From contig NZ_CP054841.1 of NCBI RefSeq assembly GCF_013363755.1, positions 578,988 to 642,987 of the forward strand: 64,000 bases of DNA, written 5' to 3'. The position numbers and the translations under genes were made by a program. The notes beneath the pieces were generated by a model that did not search any database, was not told where the DNA came from, and saw nothing but the letters and a program-made list of their open reading frames with translations. This DNA comes from Comamonas antarctica. Its GTDB lineage: Bacteria > Pseudomonadota > Gammaproteobacteria > Burkholderiales > Burkholderiaceae_C. This document shows positions 27,868 to 38,021 of the stretch, piece after piece. Every line of letters starts with the position of its first letter. Within the stretch, counting starts at the first letter, position 1.

Positions 27868-29865
27868 ATGCGAAACGCACACTCCCAAGAGAGCCTGCGC
27901 CCGGCGCTGATCGCCGCGTTCACCAAGCTCGCGCCGCAGCACATGCTGCGCAATCCGGTCATGGCCGTGGTCTGGGCCGGCACGCTGCTCGCGGCCGCAG
28001 CCACGCTGGCCGGCCTGGCGGCACCGGGTTTCGGCATGGCCGTGACCGCCATCCTGTTGATCACCGTGCTGTTCGGCAACTTCGCCGAAGCGGTGGCCGA
28101 GTCGCGCGGCCGCGGCCAGGCGGCGTCGCTGCGGCGCGCGCGCCAGGACCTGATGGCGCGGCGCATCGACGCCGCGGGCGGCGAGGCCCGCGTGCCCGCG
28201 GCCGAACTGCGCCCCGGCGACCAGGTGCTGGTCGAGGCCGGCGAGCTCGTGCCGGCCGACGGCGAGATCGAACAGGGCCTGGCCTCGATCAACGAGGCGG
28301 CCGTGACCGGCGAATCGGCGCCGGTGCTGCGCGAGGCCGGCACCGACCGCTCGGGCGTGATTGGCGGCACGCTGGTGCTGTCCGACCGCATCGTGGTGCG
28401 CGTCACCGCCGAGCCGGGCCACAGCTTCCTCGACCGCATGATCGCGCTGGTCGAAGGCTCGAGTCGGCAAAAGACGCCCAACGAGATCGCGCTGGGCCTG
28501 CTGCTGATGGTGATGACGCTGACTTTCGCCATCGTTGTCGCGACGCTGCCCTTCATTGGCGGCTTCGTCGGCGTCGAGGTCAATCCGGTGCTGCTGGTGG
28601 CGCTGCTGGTATGCCTGATTCCGACCACCATTGGCGGGCTGCTGCCGGCCAACGGCATTGCCGGCATGAACCGCGCGCTGCAGGCCAATGTGCTGGCCAA
28701 GTCGGGCAAGGCCGTCGAAGTCGCGGGCGACATCGATGTGCTGCTGCTCGACAAGACCGGCACCATCACCCATGGCGACCGCCAGGCCACCGCCTTCCAC
28801 GCCCTGCCCGGCGTGGGCTTGCCGCAGCTGCGCGAGGCCGCGCTGCTGGCCTCGCTCGCCGACCCGACGCCCGAAGGCAAGTCGGTGGTGAAGCTGGCCG
28901 GCCTGGCGCTTGAGGCACCCGCCGGCGCGCAGTTCGTGCCGTTTTCGGCGCAAACGCGCATGTCGGGCGTGGACCTGCCGGGCGGGCGCGTGATCCGCAA
29001 GGGCGCGCTGGCGGCAATGGCCGCGCATGTGCGCGCGCTGGGCGGCCAGGTGCCGGTGGCGCTGGAGCAGCGCGTGGCCGACATCGCGCGCACCGGCGCC
29101 ACGCCGCTGGTGGTCAGCGACGGGCGCCAGCTGCTGGGCGTGATCGCGCTGTCGGACGTCGTCAAGCACGGCATCCGCGAGCGTTTCGCGCAGCTGCGCG
29201 CAATGGGCATCAAGACGGTGATGATCACTGGCGACAACCCGCTCACGGCGGCGCATATCGCGGCCGAGGCCGGGGTCGATGACTACATTGCCGAGGCGCG
29301 GCCCGAGGACAAGCTCGCGCGCATCCGCGCCGAGCAGGCCGAAGGCCGGCTGGTGGCCATGGTCGGCGATGGCACCAATGACGCGCCCGCGCTGGCCCAG
29401 GCCGACATCGGGCTGGCGATGAACTCGGGCACGCAGGCCGCCAAGGAGGCCGGCAACATGGTCGATCTCGACTCCGATCCGGCCAAGCTGCTGGCCGTGG
29501 TGGAGATCGGCAAGCAGCAGCTCATCACGCGCGGCGCGCTGACCACCTTCTCGCTGGCCAACGACGTGTCGAAGTACTTTGCCATCCTGCCCGCGCTGTT
29601 TGCCGTGGCGATTCCGCAGATGGCCGCGCTCAACGTGATGCAGCTGTCGAGCCCTTCGAGCGCGGTGCTGTCGGCGCTGGTCTTCAACGCCGTGATCATT
29701 CCGCTGCTGATTCCCCTCGCGCTGCGCGGCGTGCGCTTTCGCGCCGCGGGCGCAACCGCGCTGCTGCGCCGCAACATGCTGGTCTACGGCCTGGGCGGGC
29801 TGCTGCTGCCTTTCATTGCCATCAAGCTCATCGACCTGCTGCTGTCGACGCTGTTCCACCTCTGA
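27868..29865 (+). CDS. kdpB: Potassium-transporting P-type ATPase, KdpB subunit
   Basis: A 665-residue P-type ATPase. The actuator motif is [10 protein letters not shown], the phosphorylated Asp sits in DKTGTITHG (about residue 295), a nucleotide-binding domain follows, and the hinge is [18 protein letters not shown]. Membrane helices flank these, including the [28 protein letters not shown] segment after the KdpB-specific PTTIGG. It hydrolyses ATP to drive K+ uptake at low external potassium. Starts 10 bases after kdpA. Confidence 0.98.
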   Translation: MRNAHSQESLRPALIAAFTKLAPQHMLRNPVMAVVWAGTLLAAAATLAGLAAPGFGMAVTAILLITVLFGNFAEAVAESRGRGQAASLRRARQDLMARRIDAAGGEARVPAAELRPGDQVLVEAGELVPADGEIEQGLASINEAAVTGESAPVLREAGTDRSGVIGGTLVLSDRIVVRVTAEPGHSFLDRMIALVEGSSRQKTPNEIALGLLLMVMTLTFAIVVATLPFIGGFVGVEVNPVLLVALLVCLIPTTIGGLLPANGIAGMNRALQANVLAKSGKAVEVAGDIDVLLLDKTGTITHGDRQATAFHALPGVGLPQLREAALLASLADPTPEGKSVVKLAGLALEAPAGAQFVPFSAQTRMSGVDLPGGRVIRKGALAAMAAHVRALGGQVPVALEQRVADIARTGATPLVVSDGRQLLGVIALSDVVKHGIRERFAQLRAMGIKTVMITGDNPLTAAHIAAEAGVDDYIAEARPEDKLARIRAEQAEGRLVAMVGDGTNDAPALAQADIGLAMNSGTQAAKEAGNMVDLDSDPAKLLAVVEIGKQQLITRGALTTFSLANDVSKYFAILPALFAVAIPQMAALNVMQLSSPSSAVLSALVFNAVIIPLLIPLALRGVRFRAAGATALLRRNMLVYGLGGLLLPFIAIKLIDLLLSTLFHL

Positions 29866-29875
29866 GGGTTCTGTC

Positions 29876-30505
29876 ATGGATATTTCCACTTTTCCCGGCG
29901 CTGCGCCGGCCCCGGCCCCGGCCGCGCTGGCAGCGCGCGGCCTGCTGCGCGGCGCCCTGGGCCTGACCGGGCTGACGCTGGCCGGTTTCGGCTTTCTCTA
30001 CGCGCTGGCCGGCGTCGGGCTGGGCCAGGCGCTGTTTCCCGCGGCCGCCAACGGCAGCCTGCTCGAGCAGGGCGGCCGCGTGGTCGGCTCGGCGCTGGTG
30101 GCGCAGCCGTTCACGGGCGCGCGCTACTTCCAGCCGCGGCCTTCGGCGGCGGGCTACGACACCATGGCCCTGGCCGGCAGCAACCAGGCGCGCAGCCACC
30201 CCGAACTGCGCGCGCGCCTCGATGCGGCGCGCGCCGCGGTGGCGCAGCGCGAGGGCATCGCGCCCGCCGCCGTGCCCGCCGAGCTGTTCACCCAATCGGG
30301 CAGCGGCAGCGACCCGCATATCAGTCCCGAGGGCGCCGCCGTGCAGATCGCGCGCGTGGCGCAGGCGCGCGGCATGCCGCGGGCCGCGCTGGAGCAACTG
30401 GTCGCGCAGCATACCGAGACGCGGCAGCTGGGCGTGCTGGGTCAGCCGCGGGTGAATGTGCTGGCGCTCAATCTGGCGCTGGATGCCAAGGAAGCAGCGC
30501 GATGA
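29876..30505 (+). CDS. kdpC: Potassium-transporting ATPase, KdpC subunit
   Basis: A 209-residue subunit with one N-terminal membrane helix (about 24-52) and a periplasmic domain. The family motifs are ARYFQPRPSA, ELFTQSGSGSDPHISPEGA and the C-terminal VNVLALNLALD. It stabilises the KdpAB complex. Its stop overlaps the following small ORF (ATGA), a sign of translational coupling. The N-terminus before the helix is unusually rich in Pro-Ala. Confidence 0.96.
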   Translation: MDISTFPGAAPAPAPAALAARGLLRGALGLTGLTLAGFGFLYALAGVGLGQALFPAAANGSLLEQGGRVVGSALVAQPFTGARYFQPRPSAAGYDTMALAGSNQARSHPELRARLDAARAAVAQREGIAPAAVPAELFTQSGSGSDPHISPEGAAVQIARVAQARGMPRAALEQLVAQHTETRQLGVLGQPRVNVLALNLALDAKEAAR

Positions 30506-30801
30506 GCCGTGAACTCGCGGTGGGTGTCGCGGCTGGCGCCGAGCGGCTGGAACTGGTGGTGCTGGGCGGCTCGCCGCGCCTGTGCCGGGCAAGCTTTCCG
30601 TCGACTCCCATTGGCTGGGCCGCCGTGCGCGGATTTCTTGCCGGGTACCGCCGGCCGGTGCGCCTGGCCGTGGCGGGTGCGGCGGCGCTGGGCTTTGCGT
30701 TGGCCGTGGGCAACACGCCGGAGCGCCGCGTGCTGATCATGTCCCCTGGACCCGCGAAATCGGCGCTGCAACTGGCTGTGCAGGCGAAGAATCACCGGTA
30801 G
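30502..30801 (+). CDS. Small hypothetical protein coupled to kdpC
   Basis: A 99-residue protein whose ATG overlaps the kdpC stop and which ends 40 bases before kdpD, so it belongs to the kdp operon. It is Ala/Gly/Arg-rich with a beta-strand-like start (LAVGVAAGAERLELVVLGG) and a central hydrophobic stretch (about 52-70) that might be a single membrane helix. No known kdp accessory protein matches by eye. The lack of frameshifts and the tight spacing argue that it is real. Confidence 0.6.
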   Translation: MSRELAVGVAAGAERLELVVLGGSPRLCRASFPSTPIGWAAVRGFLAGYRRPVRLAVAGAAALGFALAVGNTPERRVLIMSPGPAKSALQLAVQAKNHR

Positions 30802-30841
30802 GCTTGGCGCATGCACTACATGAACTTCCAGGCGCCCTGCG

Positions 30842-33508
30842 ATGGGCGCTGAGCAGGCCGCGCAGGCCAACGCGCTGATCGGCGCGCTGCAACGCGAGGG
30901 CGCGGGCCGGCTCACGCTGTTCCTGGGCGCCTCGCCCGGCGTGGGCAAGACCTGCGCGATGCTGGCGCGCGCGCGTGAACTGCTGCGCCAGGGCCAGGAC
31001 GTGGCCATCGGCATCGTCGAGACCCACGGCCGCGCCGAAACCCAGGCCCTGGCCGAGGGCTTGCCGCTGGTGCCGCGGCGCAGCATCGACTACCAGGGCC
31101 GCCGGCTCGACGAGATGGACCTCGACGCGCTGCTCGCGCGCCGCCCGGCCGTGGCGCTGGTCGATGAACTCGCGCACCGCAACGCGCCCGGCAGCCGCCA
31201 CGATCGGCGCTGGCAGGATGTCGAGGAACTGCTGGACGCGGGCATCGATGTCTACACCACGCTCAACATCCAGCACCTCGAGAGCCTCAACGATGTGGTG
31301 CACCAGATCACCGGCATCCGCGTCGCCGAGACCGTGCCCGATGCGCTGCTCGAGCGGCTGCGCGACATCCGCCTGGTCGACCTGCCGCCGCGCGAGCTGA
31401 TCGAGCGCCTGCACCAGGGCAAGGTCTACCTGCCCGATCAGGCCGGGCAGGCGCTGCAGGCGTTCTTCTCGCCCTCGAACCTGACGGCGCTGCGCGAGCT
31501 GGCGATGCAGACCGTGGCCGACCATGTCGATGCCGACCTGCGCGAAACGCGCAGCGCGCGCGGCCTGGGCGGCATCGCGCTGCAGCGCCATGTGCTGGTG
31601 GCGATCGACGGCCAGGGCCAGTCCGAATACCTGGTGCGCGCCGGCGCGCGCCTGGCCGAGCGCCGCGGCGCGCCCTGGTCGGTGGTCTGCGTCGAGACGC
31701 CGCGCAGCCTCGGGCGCGCGCGGCAGGAGCGCCAGCGCGAGATCGACAAGGCCTTTGCGCTGGCCCGCAACCTGGGCGGCGGCACCGAGATCCTGCATGG
31801 CGCCGACGTGGCCCAGGTGCTGCTGGACGCGGCCGCGGCGCGCGGCGCGCGCTCCATCGTCATCGGCCGCACGCGCGAACGGCCGGTCGCGCGCATCTTC
31901 AACCGCACGCTGACGCAGCAGCTGCTGCGGCGCGGCGCGCGCTACGAGCTGACCATCGTCAGCACGCCGCAGGCGCGCCAGCGCGCACGGCTGCGGCATG
32001 GCGTGAACGCCGAGGCCCTGGGCTGGCGCGCGCCGCTGCGGGCCTTGCTGGCCACCGCGGGCGCGGCCGCCGCCGCGGCGCTGGGCCAGCGCTTTCTCGG
32101 GCTCGAAGACCTGTCGATGGTGTTCCTGCTGGCGGTGCTGCTGGTGGCCGCGCGCAGCCGCCTGGCCACGGCCGTGGCCACCGCCGTGCTGTGCTTCTTT
32201 GCCTACGACTTCTTCTTTCTCGACCCGCTGCTGACGCTGGCCATCGGCTCGCACGGCGGCGTGGCCACGGCGGCGATGTTCCTGGCCACGGCGCTGATTG
32301 CCGGGCGGCTGGCCTCGCAGCTGCGGCAGCAGGTCGTGGCGCTGCGCGCCGCCAATGCGCATGCGACAGCGCTGCAGAGCCTGGGGCAGCAGCTGTCCAA
32401 GGCCGCCGACCTGGGCCAGGTCATGGCCGCGGGCGCGGCCGCGCTGCAGTCGACGCTGCAGGCGCGTGCCTGGATCCGCATCCAGGGTGCCGCGGAGCCG
32501 GCCGCGAACGCCGCGCTGCTGGACGACAAGGACCTCGCGGCCGCGGACTGGACCGAGCGCCACGGCCAGGCCAGCGGCCGCTACACGGACACGCTGTCGC
32601 AGTCGGCCTGGTGGTTCCTGCCGGTGCGCTCGGACCAGCAGCAGCTGGGCGTGGCCGGGCTGCAATGGCCGGCGGGCATGGCGCGGCTCGGCTTCGAGCA
32701 GCGGCGCCTGGCCGAGAGCATGGTCGAGGACATCGCCCAGGCCGCGCTGCGCGCGCGCCTGGTGGCCGATCTCGAGGCGGCGCGCGTCAGCGCCGAGACC
32801 GAGCGCCTGCGCTCGGCGCTGCTGTCGTCGGTATCGCACGACCTGCGCTCGCCGCTGTCGGCGATGATAGGCGCGGCCGGCAGCCTGTCGAGCTACGGCA
32901 AGGACATGGGCGAGGACGACCGCCACAGCCTGCTGCAGACCATACGCCTCGAGGGCGAGCGCCTCGATCGCTACATCCAGAACCTGCTCGACATGACGCG
33001 CCTGGGCCAGCAGGGCCTTGCGCTCGAGCGCGACTGGATTGGCGTGGACGAACTGGTGGGCTCGGCCGCGCGGCGCCTGCAGCGCTATGTCGGCCACGCC
33101 CGCGTCGAAGCCGAGATCCCCGACGGCCTGCCGCTGGCGCATGTGCATCCGGCGCTGGTCGAGCAGGCGCTGTTCAATGTGCTGGAAAATGCCGCCAAGT
33201 TCTCGCCGCCCGGCGCCGCCATCCGCGTGCTGGCGCGCAGTACCGAGGCCGGGTTGCTGCAGATCGACGTCTGCGACCAGGGCCCGGGCATTCCCGAGGA
33301 CGAGCGCCACCGCATCTTCGACATGTTCTACAGCGTCGAGCGCGGCGACCGCGGCCAGCAGGGCACGGGACTGGGCCTGACCATCGTGCAGGCCATCATT
33401 GGCGCGCACCTCGGCAGCGTCGAGGCCCTGCCCGGGCCGCAAGGCCGCGGCACCACCATCCGCCTGACGCTGCCCTGGGGCGAGCCGACGGCGCCAGGAA
33501 AGCATTGA
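30842..33508 (+). CDS. kdpD: Sensor histidine kinase KdpD
   Basis: An 888-residue sensor kinase with full KdpD layout. The N-terminal KdpD domain has Walker A GASPGVGKT at 29-37, and a Usp-like domain spans about 245-370. Four short membrane helices follow (about 395-500), then a GAF-like region. The HisKA domain has the phosphorylated His in SSVSHDLRSPLS (about 666), and the HATPase domain has NVLENAAKFSPP, DQGPGIP and GTGLGLTI. It responds to low potassium or osmotic stress and phosphorylates KdpE, whose gene starts 2 bases later. Confidence 0.97.
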   Translation: MGAEQAAQANALIGALQREGAGRLTLFLGASPGVGKTCAMLARARELLRQGQDVAIGIVETHGRAETQALAEGLPLVPRRSIDYQGRRLDEMDLDALLARRPAVALVDELAHRNAPGSRHDRRWQDVEELLDAGIDVYTTLNIQHLESLNDVVHQITGIRVAETVPDALLERLRDIRLVDLPPRELIERLHQGKVYLPDQAGQALQAFFSPSNLTALRELAMQTVADHVDADLRETRSARGLGGIALQRHVLVAIDGQGQSEYLVRAGARLAERRGAPWSVVCVETPRSLGRARQERQREIDKAFALARNLGGGTEILHGADVAQVLLDAAAARGARSIVIGRTRERPVARIFNRTLTQQLLRRGARYELTIVSTPQARQRARLRHGVNAEALGWRAPLRALLATAGAAAAAALGQRFLGLEDLSMVFLLAVLLVAARSRLATAVATAVLCFFAYDFFFLDPLLTLAIGSHGGVATAAMFLATALIAGRLASQLRQQVVALRAANAHATALQSLGQQLSKAADLGQVMAAGAAALQSTLQARAWIRIQGAAEPAANAALLDDKDLAAADWTERHGQASGRYTDTLSQSAWWFLPVRSDQQQLGVAGLQWPAGMARLGFEQRRLAESMVEDIAQAALRARLVADLEAARVSAETERLRSALLSSVSHDLRSPLSAMIGAAGSLSSYGKDMGEDDRHSLLQTIRLEGERLDRYIQNLLDMTRLGQQGLALERDWIGVDELVGSAARRLQRYVGHARVEAEIPDGLPLAHVHPALVEQALFNVLENAAKFSPPGAAIRVLARSTEAGLLQIDVCDQGPGIPEDERHRIFDMFYSVERGDRGQQGTGLGLTIVQAIIGAHLGSVEALPGPQGRGTTIRLTLPWGEPTAPGKH

Positions 33509-33510
33509 AC

Positions 33511-34245
33511 ATGGAACAGCCATCCACCCAGACCGCGGCCCTCGCGGCGCGCGTGCTGGTCATCGACGACGAGCCGCAGATCCGCAAGTTCGTCGACATC
33601 AGCCTGCGCTCGCAGGGCTACGCCACCTTGCTCGCCGATACCGGCGAGCGCGGCCTGGCGCTGCTCGCCACCCAGGGCGCCGACCTGGTGATCCTCGACC
33701 TGGGCCTGCCCGACCGCGACGGCCAGCAGGTGCTCAGGGAGCTGCGCCAATGGTCGCGCGTGCCGGTCATCGTGCTCACGGTGCGCTCCAGCGAGACGCA
33801 GAAGGTGGCGCTGCTCGATGCCGGTGCCAACGACTATGTGACCAAGCCCTTTGGCATCGAGGAGCTCATGGCGCGCATCCGCGTGCTGCTTCGCAACGCC
33901 AGCCGCGCGCCGGATGCCGAGCCGGTCTATGACGACGGCGTGCTGCGCATCGACCTGGCGCGGCGCGAGGTGCAGTTGCGCGGCCAGCCCGTGGCGCTGA
34001 CGCGCAAGGAGTTCGCGCTGCTGTCGCTGCTGGCGCGCCAGCCCGGGCGCCTGCTGACCCAGCCGCAGCTGCTGCGCGAGATGTGGGGCCCGACCCATGC
34101 GGACGACGCGCACTACCTGCGCATCCTGGTCGGCAAGCTGCGCCACAAGCTCGGCGACGCGGCCGCGGCGCCGCGCTACATCCTGACCGAACCCGGCGTG
34201 GGATTGCGCTTCCAGGCGCAGGAGCATGGGCAGGCCGCGGATTGA
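33511..34245 (+). CDS. kdpE: Response regulator KdpE
   Basis: A 244-residue OmpR/PhoB-type regulator. The receiver domain (about 13-127) has the acidic pair DDE, the phospho-acceptor Asp near 63 (LVILDLGLPDRDG), Thr in VLTVRSS and Lys in VTKPFG. A winged-helix DNA-binding domain (about 140-238) has VALTRKEFALLSLLARQPGRL. It activates the kdp operon when phosphorylated by KdpD. Confidence 0.97.
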   Translation: MEQPSTQTAALAARVLVIDDEPQIRKFVDISLRSQGYATLLADTGERGLALLATQGADLVILDLGLPDRDGQQVLRELRQWSRVPVIVLTVRSSETQKVALLDAGANDYVTKPFGIEELMARIRVLLRNASRAPDAEPVYDDGVLRIDLARREVQLRGQPVALTRKEFALLSLLARQPGRLLTQPQLLREMWGPTHADDAHYLRILVGKLRHKLGDAAAAPRYILTEPGVGLRFQAQEHGQAAD

Positions 34246-34282
34246 GGCGCAGCCACCGATGCGGCAGCGCCGCCGCGCGCCC

Positions 34283-34591
34283 TCAGTTCGGCGCGCGGCT
34301 GTCGACCACCATGAAATGCTCCACATGCGGCGGCTGCGCGAAGAACGGGCCGATCAGCGCGCGCCATGCGGTGAAGGCCGGCGACTGGCGAAAGCCGACG
34401 GTGTGGTCTTCGAGCGTTTCCCAATGCACGGTGAGCACATAGCGGCCCGGGGTCTCGATGCAGGCCAGCACGCTGTGCCCGGCATAGCCCGCGGCCTGCG
34501 ACAGCACGGTCTGCACGGCGTTCTTGAGCACCGGGCCAAACGCTTCGTGCTGCTCGGGAGCGATCTTGAAATCCACCACTTCGACAATCAT
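34283..34591 (-). CDS. Antibiotic-biosynthesis-monooxygenase (ABM) domain protein
   Basis: A 102-residue dimeric alpha-beta-barrel protein of the ABM family: VEVVDFKIAPEQHEAF, then GHSVLACIETPGRYVLTVHWETLEDHTVGFRQSPAF. Family members range from quinol monooxygenases to heme-degrading enzymes; no specific activity is inferred. The ATG at 34591 is chosen because GGAG lies 6 bases before it; the ATG at 34597 has no spacing. It converges on kdpE. Confidence 0.87.
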   Translation of the reverse strand: MIVEVVDFKIAPEQHEAFGPVLKNAVQTVLSQAAGYAGHSVLACIETPGRYVLTVHWETLEDHTVGFRQSPAFTAWRALIGPFFAQPPHVEHFMVVDSRAPN

Positions 34592-34754
34592 CGGCATCTC
34601 CAGACAAGCCCGGGCACAACGGCAGGCCCGGGAACTTGGCCCACTGTACGGGGAAAAGCGCCGGCGCCGGCGCGCCCTTGGCTGGTTTGGCGCGGCTGCC
34701 GTATGCTGGCGGCAAAGCGCTCCCCCCTCTCTTGCTCCGTGAAAGGCCTGTCCC

Positions 34755-35324
34755 ATGCTGCGTTTTTCCCCTACCCGCCAAGGCCGCCTGAGCTGGCTGG
34801 CCCTGGCCATCGCCACGGCGGCCCTGCTCGGTGCCTGCACCAGCACGCGCCCCCCCGCGGGGGTCGAGGCCGTCACGGCGTTCGACCTGCAGCGCTACCA
34901 GGGCCGCTGGTACGAGATCGCGCGGCTGGACCACCGCTTCGAGCGCGGCCTGACCGATGTGTCCGCCACCTACACGCCCCAGGCCGACGGCAGCGTGCAG
35001 GTGGTCAACCGCGGCTTCTCGCCGGCATCGGGCGAATGGCGTGAAGCCGTTGGCAAGGCCCGCTTCACCGGCGCGCCCACCACCGGCTCGCTCAAGGTCT
35101 CGTTCTTTGGCCCGTTCTATGGCGGCTATCACGTGGTGTCGCTCGACGCGGACTATCGCTGGGCGCTGGTGGTCGGGGCAGATCTGGACTATTGCTGGGT
35201 GCTGGCACGCGACAAGACGCTGGACCAGGACACGCGGACCGCGATCGTGGCCCGCGCCAGGGCGCTGGGCGTGGATATCGATGCGCTGATCTGGGTGCAG
35301 CACACCCAGGTCGACCCACGCTGA
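34755..35324 (+). CDS. Outer-membrane lipoprotein lipocalin (Blc-like)
   Basis: A 189-residue protein with lipoprotein signal (LLGACTST). The lipocalin motif YQGRWYEIARLDHRFERG is at about 48-65. Further bacterial-lipocalin blocks are VNRGFS, GSLKVSFFGPFYGGYHVV and YCWVLARDKTL. Blc binds lipids such as lysophospholipids in the outer membrane and is stress-induced in E. coli. Confidence 0.95.
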   Translation: MLRFSPTRQGRLSWLALAIATAALLGACTSTRPPAGVEAVTAFDLQRYQGRWYEIARLDHRFERGLTDVSATYTPQADGSVQVVNRGFSPASGEWREAVGKARFTGAPTTGSLKVSFFGPFYGGYHVVSLDADYRWALVVGADLDYCWVLARDKTLDQDTRTAIVARARALGVDIDALIWVQHTQVDPR

Positions 35325-35423
35325 GCGCGGTCCAGTCAGCGGCCATGGCGCCGCGCGTCGGCGCTGCGACTCAGCCTTGCGGACTACATCCGTCCCAAGC
35401 CTTCGCGCCCTAGACTGCAGACC

Positions 35424-36176
35424 ATGCACAAACCGTCCAGACTGGTGAGGCCCGCCCTGCTGGCAATGCTGGTGGGCGCCGTCCTCATGGCATCCGGCTG
35501 CGCGCCCTGGCGCCTGAACGAGGCGCGCGCGCTGGTCGAGCGCAGCGAGCCGCTGCAGCGCCTGCCCGCGGACCCGGCGCAGCGCCTGTTGATCGTCGGC
35601 GACAGTACCGGCGTCGGCACCGGCGCGACTTCGCCGCAGACCAGCCTGGCCGGCCTGCTGGCCCAGGCCTGGCCGCGGCTGGAGATCGACAACCGCGCAA
35701 AGAACGGCGCGACCTTTGCCGATGTCCGCGGGCAGCTCGAAGCCGCGACCGGGCGCTACGATCTGGTGCTGGTGCAGGCCGGTGGCAATGACGTGATGCG
35801 GCTGCGCTCGGAGAGCGCGATGCGCGGCGATATCGAACGCGTGGCCGAACTCGCGCGCGCGCGCAGCGCGCATGTGCTGATCATGCCGGCCGGCAATGTC
35901 GGCAACGCGCCGTTATTCTTTCCCCCGGTGTCCTGGTACCTGAGCGCGCGCTCGCGCACGCTGCACGGCCTGGTGCGCGAGGCCGCGGCGCGCCACCAGG
36001 CGGTGTATGTCGACCGCTACCAGGAACGCGCCCAGGACCCCATGGCCCGGCAACCCGACCTGATGTATGCGGCCGATGGCCTGCACCCCAGCGACGCCGG
36101 CTACAGCAACTGGTTCGAAGTGCTCAGCCAGCAAGCCTCCCTGAGCGCATTGCTGGCGCCGTCGCAGGCGCGCTGA
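35424..36176 (+). CDS. SGNH/GDSL-family hydrolase, membrane-anchored
   Basis: A 250-residue esterase-fold protein. An N-terminal membrane or lipoprotein segment (LMASGCAPW) is followed by SGNH blocks: LLIVGDSTGVGTG with the nucleophile Ser (about 55-67), the oxyanion Asn in VQAGGNDVM, and the catalytic Asp-His in DGLHPSDAGY. It likely hydrolyses an ester in the periplasm; the substrate is unknown. Confidence 0.9.
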   Translation: MHKPSRLVRPALLAMLVGAVLMASGCAPWRLNEARALVERSEPLQRLPADPAQRLLIVGDSTGVGTGATSPQTSLAGLLAQAWPRLEIDNRAKNGATFADVRGQLEAATGRYDLVLVQAGGNDVMRLRSESAMRGDIERVAELARARSAHVLIMPAGNVGNAPLFFPPVSWYLSARSRTLHGLVREAAARHQAVYVDRYQERAQDPMARQPDLMYAADGLHPSDAGYSNWFEVLSQQASLSALLAPSQAR

Positions 36177-36181
36177 CGGCT

Positions 36182-37093
36182 TCAGTCCCGGGCAGCCGGC
36201 CGCTGGCGCGTTGCGGCGCGGGTCGCGAGCCAGCACAGCATGGCGCCGCCGCAGACCAGCGCCGCACCCGACCAGAACGTGGCCGTGAGCGGCACGCCCA
36301 GCAGCACCGCGGCCAGCGCCGCCGACAGCACCGGCGTGAAATACGAGGCGCCGGCGAGCAGCGTCACATTGCCATGCAGGATGCCGACGTTCCAGGCCGC
36401 ATAGCCAAAGCCCATGGCGCCGGCGGCAAGGACCAGATGCAGGCCGGTTGGCCAGCTCCATTGCATCGCCGGGCCGCCGAGCAGCAGGTACTTGGTCCAC
36501 AGTGCCAGTGCCGTGAGCAGGAAAAACAGCGCGATGCCATTGCTGCCCTTGGCAATCCGCGCGGTGACGGTGCAGTAGGCGGCCCAGATCAGCGCGCCGG
36601 CAAAGGCCAGGCCATAGCTCAGCGGATTGTCCCGGACATTGGCCAGCATGCCCGCCGGGTCCAGGCCCTGCTCGCCGCCCAGCACGCAGGCGATGCCGGC
36701 CAGCGAGATCAGCAAGCCCGGCAGCACCAGCGCGCTCGCGCGCTGGCCGTTGAAGGCCATGGCCGCCAGCATGGTGAAGGTCGGCCACAGGTAGTTGACC
36801 ATGCCGACCTCGATCGCCTGCCGGCCCGTGTTGGCATAGCCGATCGACAGCGCCAGGCACAGCTCATACGACACGAACAGCGCGCTGCCCCAATACAGAT
36901 AGGCGCGCGGCATGGCGCGCAGCCGTGGAAAACCCACCGTCGCCAGCAGCAGCACGGTGGCCAGCGTATAGATCATGGCCGCGCCGCCGGTGGCGCCCAG
37001 GCCTTCGCTGACGCGGCGGATCAGCCCCACGATCGAGGACCAGAGAACGATGGCAACGAGGCCGATGAGGGTGGCGCTTTGCTGACGGGGCAT
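36182..37093 (-). CDS. yddG: YddG-type aromatic amino acid exporter (DMT/EamA family)
   Basis: A 303-residue transporter with ten hydrophobic helices. Many blocks parallel E. coli YddG: SATLIGLVAIVLWSSIVGLIR, FVSYELCLALSIGYA, QAIEVGMVNYLWP, WAAYCTVTARIA and YAAWNVGILHGNVTLLA. It exports aromatic amino acids and analogues. It lies 32 bases downstream of a periplasmic amino-acid-type binding protein and is probably in the same operon. Confidence 0.9.
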   Translation of the reverse strand: MPRQQSATLIGLVAIVLWSSIVGLIRRVSEGLGATGGAAMIYTLATVLLLATVGFPRLRAMPRAYLYWGSALFVSYELCLALSIGYANTGRQAIEVGMVNYLWPTFTMLAAMAFNGQRASALVLPGLLISLAGIACVLGGEQGLDPAGMLANVRDNPLSYGLAFAGALIWAAYCTVTARIAKGSNGIALFFLLTALALWTKYLLLGGPAMQWSWPTGLHLVLAAGAMGFGYAAWNVGILHGNVTLLAGASYFTPVLSAALAAVLLGVPLTATFWSGAALVCGGAMLCWLATRAATRQRPAARD

Positions 37094-37125
37094 CGCGCCG
37101 ATTATCGCGGCGCGCTGCCCGCCGA

Positions 37126-37980
37126 TCAGCGCTTGGGCAGCACGGCGCCGCGCAGCGCGGCCTGCTCGATCCAACGCTGCAGTTGCGCATCCGCCTGCTG
37201 CTGCGCCGCGAAGCGCTCCACGTAGGTCAGGCCCTGCACGGGGCGGCCCTTGGGCATGCCCAGCGCAAACGACTCCATGCCCCAGGCGCCGGGCAGCACG
37301 CGGCTGCCCGCGACCTGCTCCTGCAGCGCAAACAGGATCGACTTGTTGGTGGCAAAGGCGTCGATGTCGCCCTTGGCCAGGGCTTGGCCGGCATGCTGCA
37401 GCGAGGGCATGTCGCGCAGCTGCGCGCGCGGGTAGATCTGCTGCAGTTCCTGGCCCGTGGAGCTGCCGGCGCTCACGCCAATGCGCAACGCGGGCTGGTT
37501 CAGCTGGTCCAGTGCTTCGATGCGGCTGCCCGGGGCCAGCAGCACGCTTTTTTCAATGTTCAGCACGGTGCCGGTGAAATCGACATAGGCCTTGCGCTCG
37601 GCCGTGGCATTGGTGAACACCAGGTCGACCTCGCCGCGTTTGGCCGCCGCCAGCACATCGGCATTCTTGTCGAACACCACGGGCTGGAAGGGCACGCCCA
37701 GCTGGCGCGCCAGCGCCTCGCCCAGCGCATAGCCCAGCCCGCGCGGCGCCTGGCCCGCCGCGCCCGGCAGCAGCGAGGTCGGACTGCCGGGGTACAGCCC
37801 GACGCGCAGCGCGCCGGTGGGCGCGAGCGCCTGGAGCTGCGCCGCGCTGGCCGGTGCAGCGACGGCCAGGGGGGCGGCAGCGGCGCCGCTGTGTGCGCCC
37901 GGCGCCTGGCACGCCGTGCCAAGCAGCGCGGCGCTCAAGACGGCAATGGCGCCAAGCGCTCGGTAAGTGGTCTTGGTCAT
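37126..37980 (-). CDS. ABC-type amino-acid/polar-compound binding protein (SBP family 3)
   Basis: A 284-residue lipoprotein-type solute-binding protein (LLGTACQAPG). SBP3 features include LRVGLYPGSPTSLL, GLGYALGEALARQLG, KNADVLAAAKRGEVDLVFTNATAERKAYVDFT and GVSAGSSTGQELQQ. It resembles amino-acid or quaternary-amine binding proteins; no matching permease or ATPase is next to it. It is located between a Bug protein and yddG on one strand. Confidence 0.87.
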   Translation of the reverse strand: MTKTTYRALGAIAVLSAALLGTACQAPGAHSGAAAAPLAVAAPASAAQLQALAPTGALRVGLYPGSPTSLLPGAAGQAPRGLGYALGEALARQLGVPFQPVVFDKNADVLAAAKRGEVDLVFTNATAERKAYVDFTGTVLNIEKSVLLAPGSRIEALDQLNQPALRIGVSAGSSTGQELQQIYPRAQLRDMPSLQHAGQALAKGDIDAFATNKSILFALQEQVAGSRVLPGAWGMESFALGMPKGRPVQGLTYVERFAAQQQADAQLQRWIEQAALRGAVLPKR

Positions 37981-38021
37981 GGTGCGGTTCTCCAATCGCG
38001 CGCGGGGTGGCGCGGGTGGCA

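Noticed and set aside
26619..29246. Long minus-strand frames opposite kdpA and kdpB
   Set aside because: Composition is low-complexity and kdpAB are unambiguous on the other strand.
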